Position numbers and translations under genes: made by a program. A stretch of 64,000 nt of DNA from CAZGUH01 sp964529005 (lineage in GTDB: Bacteria > Actinomycetota > Acidimicrobiia > Acidimicrobiales > Ilumatobacteraceae). Where the stretch lies: positions 1 through 64,000 of the forward strand of contig CAZGUH010000020.1 of assembly GCA_964529005.1 (NCBI GenBank), in the 5' to 3' direction. Below the pieces are notes generated by a model, which ran no database searches, was not told where the DNA came from, and was given only the letters and a program-made list of their open reading frames with translations. Shown here one piece after another: positions 24,447 to 31,487 of the stretch (within the stretch, counting starts at the first letter, position 1; every line of letters begins with the position of its first letter).

Positions 24447-25067
24447 TCACAGCCAGGCGGCCGCCAGCTCGTCGCGGCGCGCCGTCCACTCCTCGGCCGT
24501 GATGCCGTAGCGCACGTGGTCCTCCCACGTGCCGTCGATCTCGAGGTAGCGCTCGGCGATCCCTTCGTCGCGGATCCGCAGCTTCTCCATCACCCGCCGG
24601 CTGTTGGCGTTGCGCGGGATGATGCAGATCTCGAGCCGGTGGAGGCGCAGGTCCTCGAATGCGAAGCGGCACAGCACGACGACGCCCTCGGCGACGTAGG
24701 AACGGCCGGCGCGGGCGCGGTCGATCCAGTAGCCGACGGTGCCCGATTGCATCGCGCCGCGCATGATGTTGTTGAGGTTGACCTCGCCCGCGAACGCGCC
24801 GTCGACGAACAGGCCGAACGCGTAGCCGGTGCCGTTCTGCCGGTCGCGATCGCGAGCGACACAGCGGGCGGTGAACGCGTCACGGTCGCGGCTGGGATCG
24901 GCCTGGTGCAGCGGCCTGCTCGGCTCCCACGGGGTCAGCCAGCTCTCGTTGCGCACCCGCACCTCGCTCCACGCAGCGAAGTCGGGTGGGCCGAGCGGCC
25001 GCAGCGTGACCCGCTTGCCGTACAACCGGAACGCCGAGCCGGCGGCGGCCGGATGACGGGCGCTCAC
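24447..25067 (-). CDS. rimJ: GNAT acetyltransferase, RimJ-like
   Basis: A 206-residue Gcn5-related acetyltransferase of the RimJ/RimL type, which acetylates N-terminal amines, often of ribosomal proteins. It opens with RLYGKRVTLRPLGPPDF, has acetyl-CoA strand GTVGYWIDRARAGRSY near 110 and the late motif RRVMEKLRIRDEG. The GTG start overlaps the upstream gene's stop (GTGA). It is the last gene of a run from mocA through coxG, DUF501 and the Ppx-like gene. The physiological target is not known. Confidence 0.85.
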   Translation of the reverse strand: MSARHPAAAGSAFRLYGKRVTLRPLGPPDFAAWSEVRVRNESWLTPWEPSRPLHQADPSRDRDAFTARCVARDRDRQNGTGYAFGLFVDGAFAGEVNLNNIMRGAMQSGTVGYWIDRARAGRSYVAEGVVVLCRFAFEDLRLHRLEICIIPRNANSRRVMEKLRIRDEGIAERYLEIDGTWEDHVRYGITAEEWTARRDELAAAWL

Positions 25068-25636
25068 GGGCGTGGCTCCTGTGGCGCGGCGACGATCACG
25101 CGCTCGACGTGCAGCCGCCGCATCACCCCGACCAGCGCGCAGCACCCGGCGACGCTGCGGTCCACCTCCGACGGCAGCAGCCCGGGGTTGTGCGCTCGCG
25201 CGGCCGCGTCCTCGGTGGCGAGCGTGCGGAAGACGTCCTCGGCCGCGGCGCGTTCGAGCACGAAGCCCTGCAGCTCGTCGGGATCGCGGCGGCCGACTTC
25301 GACCGCCGCCACCGTCTCGAGGGCATCACCGATGCAGACGACCGTCGCGGCCTGCATCACGTCGGGCATCTCGCGCACCGCGTCGTCGATGTGATCGACG
25401 ACGCGCCCGATCGCGTTCGTCAGCTCCTCGGGGCGCGGCGGATCGCTGCCGAGTTCGTCGCGCCGCAACACCCCCACCCCCACCGGGAACGTCCAGCGCC
25501 GGCGCACGGCATCGGCGGGTTCGACGTCGCCGAGCGCGACCTCGATGTCGTCGTCGTCGATCGCGATGGCGAGCACCGGCGGGAGGACCTCGGCGCGGCC
25601 GTCGAGCGCGGCGATCACGGACGTCAGGTCGATCAC
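25064..25636 (-). CDS. Ppx/GppA relative reduced to domain II, phosphate loop lost
   Basis: A 190-residue protein sitting directly after DUF501, where actinobacteria normally carry exopolyphosphatase ppx (about 310 residues). Its second half matches the Ppx pattern: a helix with VAAVEVGRRDPDELQG, FRTLATE, HNPGLLPSEVD and GCCALVGVMRRL. The first half matches the start of Ppx domain II (LGSDPPRPEEL), but the ATPase domain I is absent and the usual IGGGS phosphate loop reads AIDDDD. The second glycine turn reads IGDALET. Catalysis therefore looks impossible; a regulatory or structural role is inferred. GTGA overlaps occur at both ends. Confidence 0.7.
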   Translation of the reverse strand: MIDLTSVIAALDGRAEVLPPVLAIAIDDDDIEVALGDVEPADAVRRRWTFPVGVGVLRRDELGSDPPRPEELTNAIGRVVDHIDDAVREMPDVMQAATVVCIGDALETVAAVEVGRRDPDELQGFVLERAAAEDVFRTLATEDAAARAHNPGLLPSEVDRSVAGCCALVGVMRRLHVERVIVAAPQEPRP

Positions 25637-26094
25637 CGCGGGGCCTCGTCCGTCCGCGACAGCTGGTCGGCCACCCACCGGCCGACGGGATCGTCGCCGC
25701 CGGCCAGCAGCCAGGCGTAATGGGCGTGCAAGCACTTCACGCCGACGCGGGTGCCGGCGACGCCACCCGACGGGCGCGGCCCGGTGTGGCCGGCCGGAAT
25801 CGCCGCGTCGCGCTCCGCGGCGTAGCGGGCGTGCGCGGCCGCGATCTCGCCGGCCGGGATCGCCCGCTCGGCGGCGTCCACGCCGCCCGCGGCCTCGAGC
25901 TGGCTCACCGCCACGACCGCCTCCCGACCGACCAGCCAATACAGCGTCGGCATCGGCGTGCCGTCGGGGAGCAAGGGCGCGTTGCGGATGACGAGCGGCT
26001 CGCCCGCGGCGTCGCGGACCGCGACCGTGAAGTCGCCGACCGGCTCACGACCGAGAAGGGCTGCGACGCGGTCGCGATCGCTCGGCGCTGCCAC
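25633..26094 (-). CDS. DUF501 family protein
   Basis: A 153-residue protein of the actinobacterial DUF501 family, usually encoded between ftsB and ppx. Features are a variable N-terminus (LGREPVGDFTVAVRD), the conserved PTLYWLVGREAV, and a C-terminal CLHAHYAWLLAGGDDPVGRWV motif with invariant Cys and two His. Function is not established; the Cys/His set could bind metal. GTG 26094 follows the coxG stop by 4 nt and its own stop overlaps the Ppx-like gene. Here the pair is about 13 kb away from ftsB and eno, unlike the usual contiguous order. Confidence 0.85.
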   Translation of the reverse strand: MAAPSDRDRVAALLGREPVGDFTVAVRDAAGEPLVIRNAPLLPDGTPMPTLYWLVGREAVVAVSQLEAAGGVDAAERAIPAGEIAAAHARYAAERDAAIPAGHTGPRPSGGVAGTRVGVKCLHAHYAWLLAGGDDPVGRWVADQLSRTDEAPR

Positions 26095-26098
26095 GGCC

Positions 26099-26773
26099 TC
26101 AACGAGAACGGCGGCGACGGCGCAGCACGAAGAGCAGCACCGCCAGCCCGCCGATGACGGGCAGCACGCGCTTCAACAGCGGGGCCCCGGCCGTCCCGAG
26201 CAGGTCGATGGGCTCTGCTGCCGGCCCTGCGACGGTGCGGACCCCGGTGGCCGGCTCCGGAGCCCGCTCGCTCGCGGGTTCGTCGTCGGCGCCCGTCGAC
26301 TGGTCCGCCGCATCCGGCCCGCCGTCGTTGGCGGACAGCATCGTGTCGAGGTTCGTGGCGAACTGCGCCATCAGCTTCTCGCTGACGTCCGTCATCGCGC
26401 CGCGGCCGAACTGTGCGACCTTGCCGGTGATCGAGAGGTCCGTGTGCACGGCGCATTTCGTGATCGCGTCGGAGACGCTTTCGAGCTGCGCCGTGATCCG
26501 TGCCGACGCGTTGCCCTTGCCGCCCGTGTCACGCCCTTCGGCCTTCAGCACCGCGCGGTGGCTGGCGTCGTCGCGATCGATGAACGCGGCCTGGCCTTTG
26601 AACGCCGCGGTGATCGGCCCCACCTTGACCTTGACCGTGCCGCGGTACGTGTCGCCGTCGATCTCCTCGAGCTGAGCTCCGGGCATGCACGGTGCGATGC
26701 GCTCGACGTCGGTGAGCACGGCCCATGTCTGCTCGATCGGCCGGTTCACGGTGAATTCGTTCACGAGTTCCAT
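26099..26773 (-). CDS. coxG: CoxG-family SRPBCC protein with C-terminal membrane anchor
   Basis: A 224-residue protein. Residues 1-145 are the CoxG/SRPBCC hydrophobic-pocket fold (ELVNEFTVNRPIEQTWAVL, then IAPCMPGAQL and GTVKVKVGPITAAFKG). An acidic linker follows, and a single C-terminal membrane helix (about 200-217) ends in an Arg-rich tail. In Oligotropha CoxG helps recruit CO dehydrogenase to the membrane (known from literature), which fits the anchor. The ATG overlaps the mocA end by 13 nt. No CO dehydrogenase subunits are in the window. Confidence 0.85.
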   Translation of the reverse strand: MELVNEFTVNRPIEQTWAVLTDVERIAPCMPGAQLEEIDGDTYRGTVKVKVGPITAAFKGQAAFIDRDDASHRAVLKAEGRDTGGKGNASARITAQLESVSDAITKCAVHTDLSITGKVAQFGRGAMTDVSEKLMAQFATNLDTMLSANDGGPDAADQSTGADDEPASERAPEPATGVRTVAGPAAEPIDLLGTAGAPLLKRVLPVIGGLAVLLFVLRRRRRSR

Positions 26774-27315
26774 CGCGTCAGGTCCCCTACGGTGTCGATG
26801 TCGGCCGGTGAGCCCTCACACGGTACTTCTCGCACGAGATCCGGTCGAAGGCGCATCAGAGAACGCGCCCCCTCGTCGCCGGAGGGCGGCAGCAACTCCC
26901 ACACGGTTGCGTCGAGCCGCACCGGGTTGGCCCGCCGACCGTCGTAGGTCGCAGCGACGATCGGCGCCTCGACGCTGGCGACCGCCCGCCACGCGCCCGG
27001 TTCGATGAACGGCTGATCGGCGAGGCCGACTACGACCGCGGTGGCGCCGCGCGCCGACGCCGCGGAGATGCCCGCACGCAGCGATGTCATCTGGCCCGCA
27101 GGCCAGTCGGGGTTGGGAACCTCGACGGCGCCGGCCGGCACGTCGAGCGGAACCGCGCCGGTGACCACGAGCACCTCGCCGAGATCGGCCGCGATCGCGT
27201 GGTCGAGAGCCCACAGATAGACCGGGCGGCCGCGCAGCGACGCCAACAGCTTGTGCTCGGACGCCGCGAAACGGGACCCGCCGCCCGCGGCGAGCAGGAC
27301 GACGGAGAGCGGCAC
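26761..27315 (-). CDS. mocA: MocA-type molybdenum cofactor nucleotidyltransferase
   Basis: A 184-residue MobA-like NTP transferase, probably attaching CMP to molybdopterin for xanthine-oxidase-family enzymes. The nucleotide loop is LLAAGGGSRF at the N-terminus, the conserved Lys is in SEHKLL, metal-binding LADQPF is near 95, and DIDTVGDL lies near the C-terminus. GTG 27315 has TAACTT 6 nt upstream. It heads an operon with coxG and is part of a maturation set with xdhC, coxE and coxD across the NlpC gene. Confidence 0.85.
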   Translation of the reverse strand: MPLSVVLLAAGGGSRFAASEHKLLASLRGRPVYLWALDHAIAADLGEVLVVTGAVPLDVPAGAVEVPNPDWPAGQMTSLRAGISAASARGATAVVVGLADQPFIEPGAWRAVASVEAPIVAATYDGRRANPVRLDATVWELLPPSGDEGARSLMRLRPDLVREVPCEGSPADIDTVGDLTRWNS

Positions 27316-27321
27316 GGGTGC

Positions 27322-27327
27322 AAGTTA
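27322..27327 (-). promoter_or_regulatory. -10 box TAACTT, leaderless start for mocA
   Basis: Minus-strand TAACTT is followed by 6 nt and GTG 27315. Confidence 0.5.
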
Positions 27328-27373
27328 CATGGCTGTCATGCGACGAATCGATGACGAAAAGATGACGACGCGC

Positions 27374-27403
27374 TTGAACATTGCGTTTTCATGTCGGTAC
27401 CAT
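27374..27403 (+). promoter_or_regulatory. Promoter for the NlpC/P60 gene with long leader
   Basis: TTGAAC (27374-27379), an 18-nt spacer and TACCAT (27398-27403) form the best conventional -35/-10 pair in the window. The start codon is about 170 nt downstream, so a structured 5' leader is expected. Confidence 0.55.
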
Positions 27404-27572
27404 GTCGGCGGCCGCGGTGGTCCGTCATCGTTCGCTCAACGGCGAGCACGCGTGACGGTCCAGCGCGGGGTGCGTGGCGCTCTCGTACGGCGCGGCGCCG
27501 TGTCGGGCATCTTTCCGCCCCCACGACGCTCAGCCCGTCTCGAGCGGGTGGTCTCAGGAGGTTTCTCAACGC
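27404..27572 (+). other. Long GC-rich 5' leader of the NlpC/P60 gene
   Basis: About 165 nt without a gene between the promoter and ATG 27573, ending in a good AGGAGGT ribosome site (27556-27562). Just before it, CCCG and CGGG can pair around TCTCGAG. Actinobacterial cell-wall hydrolase genes often carry regulatory leaders such as the c-di-AMP (ydaO) riboswitch, but its conserved sequence blocks are not seen. Confidence 0.4.
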
Positions 27573-28250
27573 ATGACCCCGTCTCGCTCGAGACGTGATC
27601 GCGCAATGCTGGCCGTCATCGGAACGGTCGCCAGCGCCATGGTCGTCTCCACGCTCGCCGTTGGCCCGGCCACGCTCGCCGAGGCTGGCGCTGCCACCAC
27701 GGCATCCCGGGGAGTCGCCGACGAGCTCGCCGGCCAAGCGACGTCCGCGCTCACGCTGCTCCAGGCGTACCGCAGCACCGGGTCGTGGGATGCCCTGGCC
27801 GCCTACTCCCGCAGCCGCGAGGCGATCGCCGCCGTCGTCGGCTCCCGGCTGGAGATCGACCCGGATCGCCTCGAGTCCGCGTGGGCCTCGGCCGACGTCA
27901 CGCATCAGGAGGCGCTGATGGCGGCGTTCACCCAGCTCGGTGTGCCGTACCGGCGGAACACGTCGAAGGCCGGGATCGGCTTCGATTGCAGCGGTCTGAC
28001 GACGTACGCCTGGAGCGTGGCCGGCGTCGCGCTCACCCGCAGCAGCCGCACGCAGATCCGCGCCGCCGCCACCCGCACCGCGACGACGGCGCAGGCCGGC
28101 GACCTTGCGTACTACCCAGGTCACGTCATGATGTGGCTGGGCGTCGACAACGCGATCGTCCACGCGCCGCAGACCGGCCAGGTCGTGTCGGTGGACTTCT
28201 TCGCCACCCGCCGGGCGAAGTCGATCCAGTTCGGCAACCCGATCGCCTGA
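27573..28250 (+). CDS. NlpC/P60 family cell-wall endopeptidase
   Basis: A 225-residue secreted cysteine peptidase that cuts peptidoglycan stem peptides. A signal peptide or anchor spans about residues 11-42, a helical segment follows (45-125), and the NlpC/P60 domain covers about 113-225. The catalytic Cys139 is in FDCSG, His184 in GHVMMW, and the third polar residue is His197 in VHAPQTG. ATG 27573 has AGGAGGT 10 nt upstream. It is inserted in opposite orientation between the two halves of the cox/xdh maturation genes, so it is unlikely to belong with them. Confidence 0.9.
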   Translation: MTPSRSRRDRAMLAVIGTVASAMVVSTLAVGPATLAEAGAATTASRGVADELAGQATSALTLLQAYRSTGSWDALAAYSRSREAIAAVVGSRLEIDPDRLESAWASADVTHQEALMAAFTQLGVPYRRNTSKAGIGFDCSGLTTYAWSVAGVALTRSSRTQIRAAATRTATTAQAGDLAYYPGHVMMWLGVDNAIVHAPQTGQVVSVDFFATRRAKSIQFGNPIA

Positions 28251-28263
28251 TCGCCGTCCGATC

Positions 28264-29382
28264 TCAGTGGATCGGGCCGGTTCCGTCCTTCAGCGACGGG
28301 GCGCGACGGCCCGTCTTGTGGGCGATGATCTCGGCGCAGATCGAGATCGCCGTCTCTTCGGGCGTCCGTGCGCCGATGTCGAGGCCGACGGGCGACATCA
28401 ACCGAGCGAGCTGCTCGGGCTGGTCGATCCCGGCCTCCGCCAACCGCTCCAGGCGCTTCTCGTGGGTGCGCCGGCTGCCCATCACGCCGATGTAGCCCGC
28501 GCGTGACTCGAGCGCGCCGCGCACCGCGGGCACGTCGAACTTGGCATCGTGGGTCAGCACGCACACCGCGTCGCGCGGCGACAGCTGGCGGCCCCGTTCG
28601 GCGAACAGAGTGTCCGGCCAGCTGACGACGATCTCGTCGGCCATCGGGAAGCGGCGGTGCGTCGCGAACACCGCCCGGGCGTCGCACACCACGACGTGAT
28701 AGCCGAGGACCTTGGCGACCTTGGCCAGCGCGGCGGTGAAGTCGACCGCGCCGAAGATCCACATCTGCGGAGGCGGCGCATGGGTCTCGATGAACACCGC
28801 AACCGTCGGCGCGTCGGCGAGATCCTCGGGCGTGGTCTCACCGTGCGGGCCGTAGTGGCGCACGCTCGTGCGGCCCGCTTCCAGCTCGGCGAGCGCATCG
28901 CGCCCGACGATGCGATCGAGTTCGCTGTCGCCGAGGCCGCCGACGGGCTGCTGCCCAGGTCGGACCAGCAGCTTCGCTCCCGCGCTGGCGCCGTCGAGGA
29001 CGGTCGCCACGGCGAGCGGCTCCGCGGCGCGCAGGCCGTCGCGCACGAGCGCATGGACGTCGGCCGTCGGCGCCAGCGGCTCGATGAACAGGTGGATCGT
29101 CCCGCCGCACGTCAGGCCGACGGCGAACGCCTGGTCGTCGCTGTAGCCGAAGCTGACCAGGCGGGGTCGAGCGTCGGTCCCCAAGATGTCGAGCGCTTCG
29201 CTGACGACCGCGCCTTCGACGCAGCCGCCGCTGACGCTGCCGGCGACCTCGCCGTCCTCGCTCACCGCCATCGCCGCGCCGGGTTCGCGCGGCCCGCTTC
29301 CGTCGGTGTCCACGACCCGGGCCATGGCCACACGCCGACCCGCGGCGTGCCAACGGTCGATGTCGTCCAGGATGTCCTTCAT
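28264..29382 (-). CDS. xdhC: XdhC/CoxF family molybdo-enzyme maturation protein
   Basis: A 372-residue cytoplasmic protein of the XdhC/CoxI family, which sulfurates and delivers the molybdenum cofactor to xanthine-dehydrogenase- or CO-dehydrogenase-type enzymes. The N-terminal domain carries DGSGPREPGAAM and SVSGGCVEGAV; the C-terminal Rossmann-like domain starts near 205 (WIFGAVDFTAAL) and contains GVMGSRRTH. Family length is about 270-380. ATG 29382 overlaps the VWA gene stop (ATGA), so it is the third gene of moxR-vwa-xdhC. Confidence 0.9.
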   Translation of the reverse strand: MKDILDDIDRWHAAGRRVAMARVVDTDGSGPREPGAAMAVSEDGEVAGSVSGGCVEGAVVSEALDILGTDARPRLVSFGYSDDQAFAVGLTCGGTIHLFIEPLAPTADVHALVRDGLRAAEPLAVATVLDGASAGAKLLVRPGQQPVGGLGDSELDRIVGRDALAELEAGRTSVRHYGPHGETTPEDLADAPTVAVFIETHAPPPQMWIFGAVDFTAALAKVAKVLGYHVVVCDARAVFATHRRFPMADEIVVSWPDTLFAERGRQLSPRDAVCVLTHDAKFDVPAVRGALESRAGYIGVMGSRRTHEKRLERLAEAGIDQPEQLARLMSPVGLDIGARTPEETAISICAEIIAHKTGRRAPSLKDGTGPIH

Positions 29383-30506
29383 CTGCTTCCGATCGCTCGG
29401 GCGAGCTGCTCCATCGCGTCCAACGAGTGGCCTTCCACGAAGTGGTCAACATACGGCAACGCCGCCGCCATGCCCCGCGCGAGGGGGGCGTAACCCGGCG
29501 TGACCTTCAACGGGTTGACCCAGATCAGCGAGTGGGTGACGCGCTGGAGGCGCTCCATCTGCTCGGCGAGCAGCGTCGGATCGCCGCGGTCCCAGCCGTC
29601 GGAGAGCACCACGACGATCGCGCCGCGGGCCATGCCCCGCACGCCCCACAGGTCGTTGAAGGCGCGCAGGCCCTCGCCGAGGCGTGTGCCGCCGCTCCAG
29701 TCGACGACCCGATCGGCAGCCCGGGCGAGCGCGACGTCCGGATCGCGGCTCGCCAGCTCGCGGGTCATGCGCGTGAGGCGCGTGCCGAGCGCGAACGCTT
29801 CGACGCGCTGGCGGCCGGCGACGGCCGCATGGACGAACCGCAGCAGCGCGCGTGCGTACGGCTCCATCGATCCGCTGACGTCCAGCAGCAGCACGAGGCG
29901 CCGTTGCCGCTCGCCGTGCGCGCGCCACGCCCTGCGCATCGGCTCGCCACCGGCGCGCAGCGCGGCGCGCAGTGTGCGCCGAACGTCGGGACGGCGGGCG
30001 ATCGACGACGGCGTGAGCCGCAGCGATCGGCGCGGCGCGCCGACGAAGCGCATGCGCGCCATCAGTTGCTGGGCGAGGACCAGCTCCTCGGCGGTGTACG
30101 TGGAGAAGTCCTTGTGTCGTAACACCTCCAGCGCGCTGAAGCGCAGGACCAACGCCTGCTCGCCGTCGCCCTCCTCGGCGCGATCGTCGTCGTCGGCGTC
30201 GTCGTCCGCGCCACCGGGCTCGTCGACCAGCAACGTGACGTTGACCTGCTCGACCGCGACGTCGAGCGGCGGCTCGGCGAGCTGTCGCTGCGACCAGAAC
30301 ACGTCGAACGCCCGGTCGTACACCTCGATGTCCTCCGGGCGACGTACGAGGGTGGCCCGCCCGGACCAGTACACCGTCTCGCGGCGGTCGACCCCCGCCT
30401 GGACGAGGGCTTCGGCGAACGTCAGCACGCATCCGACCGGCACCGACATGCCCGATCCGCGCAGCACGCGGCCGAAGGCGACCGCGATGTCCGTCGGCGC
30501 GGCCAT
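29379..30506 (-). CDS. coxE: VWA-domain protein, CoxE-like
   Basis: A 375-residue protein with a C-terminal von Willebrand A domain. The MIDAS motif DVSGSM lies near residue 213 (DxSxS intact), followed by Thr in GGTRLG and the Asp in LSDGWD. A very acidic loop (about 80-95, mostly Asp and Glu) sits in the N-terminal part. CoxE works with the MoxR-type ATPase CoxD to insert copper or sulfur at the CO dehydrogenase active site (known in Oligotropha). ATG 30506 follows the ATPase stop by 5 nt; the longer upstream frame is rejected because it lies over the ATPase gene. Confidence 0.88.
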   Translation of the reverse strand: MAAPTDIAVAFGRVLRGSGMSVPVGCVLTFAEALVQAGVDRRETVYWSGRATLVRRPEDIEVYDRAFDVFWSQRQLAEPPLDVAVEQVNVTLLVDEPGGADDDADDDDRAEEGDGEQALVLRFSALEVLRHKDFSTYTAEELVLAQQLMARMRFVGAPRRSLRLTPSSIARRPDVRRTLRAALRAGGEPMRRAWRAHGERQRRLVLLLDVSGSMEPYARALLRFVHAAVAGRQRVEAFALGTRLTRMTRELASRDPDVALARAADRVVDWSGGTRLGEGLRAFNDLWGVRGMARGAIVVVLSDGWDRGDPTLLAEQMERLQRVTHSLIWVNPLKVTPGYAPLARGMAAALPYVDHFVEGHSLDAMEQLARAIGSR

Positions 30507-30511
30507 CGCGC

Positions 30512-31441
30512 TCAGCGCAAGCCGTGCGCCACGGCGTTCTTCACCAGCGCGCCGACGCCGTGCTGGCGCACCCGTTCGTGATCCTCGCGGTACTTCAGCA
30601 CCGTGCCGAGCGTCGCTTCGACGATCGTGTCGTCGAGGGTGACGCACCCGAGCGCGGCGAGCGCGGCGGCCCAGTCGATCGTCTCCGCCACGCCGGGCGG
30701 CTTGTACAGCTGGAGCTCACGCAGACCGGCGACCGCCGCCGCGACCTGCCGTGCCAACGCCTCGTCCACGCCGGGCAGGCGCAGGCGGACGATGCTGACC
30801 TCACGCTCGAAGCTCGGGTGCTCGACCCAGTGGTAGAGGCAGCGCCGCTTGAGGGCGTCGTGCACGTCGCGCGTGCGGTTCGAGGTGAGGATCACCACCG
30901 GCGGGACGTTGGCGCGGAAGGCGCCGAGCTCGGGCACCGTGATCTGGTAGTCGGAGAGCACCTCGAGCAGGTAGGCCTCGAACTCGTCGTCGGCGCGGTC
31001 GACCTCGTCGATCAACAGCACCGGGCGCGGCCCCTCGCGGTTCTCGATCGCTCGCAGCAGCGCCCGCTTGACGAGAAATCGTTCGTCGTACAGCTGGTGC
31101 TCGAGCTCGGCGGTGCCGAGCCCGCGTGCTTCACCGCTCGCCTCGGCAGCGCGCACGTGCAACAGCTGCCGTGCGTAGTCCCAGTCGTAGACGGCCTGCG
31201 CGAGGTCGACGCCCTCGTAGCACTGCAAGCGGATGAGTTCGCCGCCCATCCAGCGGCTGAGCACCTTGGCGACCTCGGTCTTGCCGACGCCGGCCTCCCC
31301 CTCGAGCAGGAGCGGGCGGTGCAAGGCGAGGGCGAGGAAGATCGCCGTGGCGAGACCTTCGTCGGGGAGGTAGCCGTTCTCGCTGAGCGCCGCGGAGACC
31401 TGCTCTGGCGACGTAGGGATGCGCGGCGGGGGGAAAGCCAT
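30512..31441 (-). CDS. coxD: MoxR-family AAA ATPase, CoxD-like
   Basis: A 309-residue AAA+ ATPase of the MoxR class. Walker A is GEAGVGKTE (48-56), Walker B LLIDEVDRAD near 145, sensor 1 ILTSNRTRD near 183, and arginine-rich KRRCLYHW follows. MoxR proteins act as chaperones with VWA partners in metalloenzyme assembly; CoxD is the CO dehydrogenase example. ATG 31441 has TAGTCT 8 nt upstream. It heads the moxR-vwa-xdhC operon and is divergent from the glycogen debranching gene. Confidence 0.9.
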   Translation of the reverse strand: MAFPPPRIPTSPEQVSAALSENGYLPDEGLATAIFLALALHRPLLLEGEAGVGKTEVAKVLSRWMGGELIRLQCYEGVDLAQAVYDWDYARQLLHVRAAEASGEARGLGTAELEHQLYDERFLVKRALLRAIENREGPRPVLLIDEVDRADDEFEAYLLEVLSDYQITVPELGAFRANVPPVVILTSNRTRDVHDALKRRCLYHWVEHPSFEREVSIVRLRLPGVDEALARQVAAAVAGLRELQLYKPPGVAETIDWAAALAALGCVTLDDTIVEATLGTVLKYREDHERVRQHGVGALVKNAVAHGLR

Positions 31442-31449
31442 CGAGGGTC

Positions 31450-31455
31450 AGACTA
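31450..31455 (-). promoter_or_regulatory. -10 box TAGTCT, leaderless start for the MoxR gene
   Basis: Minus-strand TAGTCT is followed by 8 nt and ATG 31441. Confidence 0.55.
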
Positions 31456-31487
31456 ACCCGGGCCCTCGCGTGGCAGGCTGGCGAGCC

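Noticed and set aside
27404..27572. c-di-AMP (ydaO-type) riboswitch upstream of NlpC/P60
   Set aside because: The conserved sequence blocks of that riboswitch are not recognisable; kept only as an unassigned leader.
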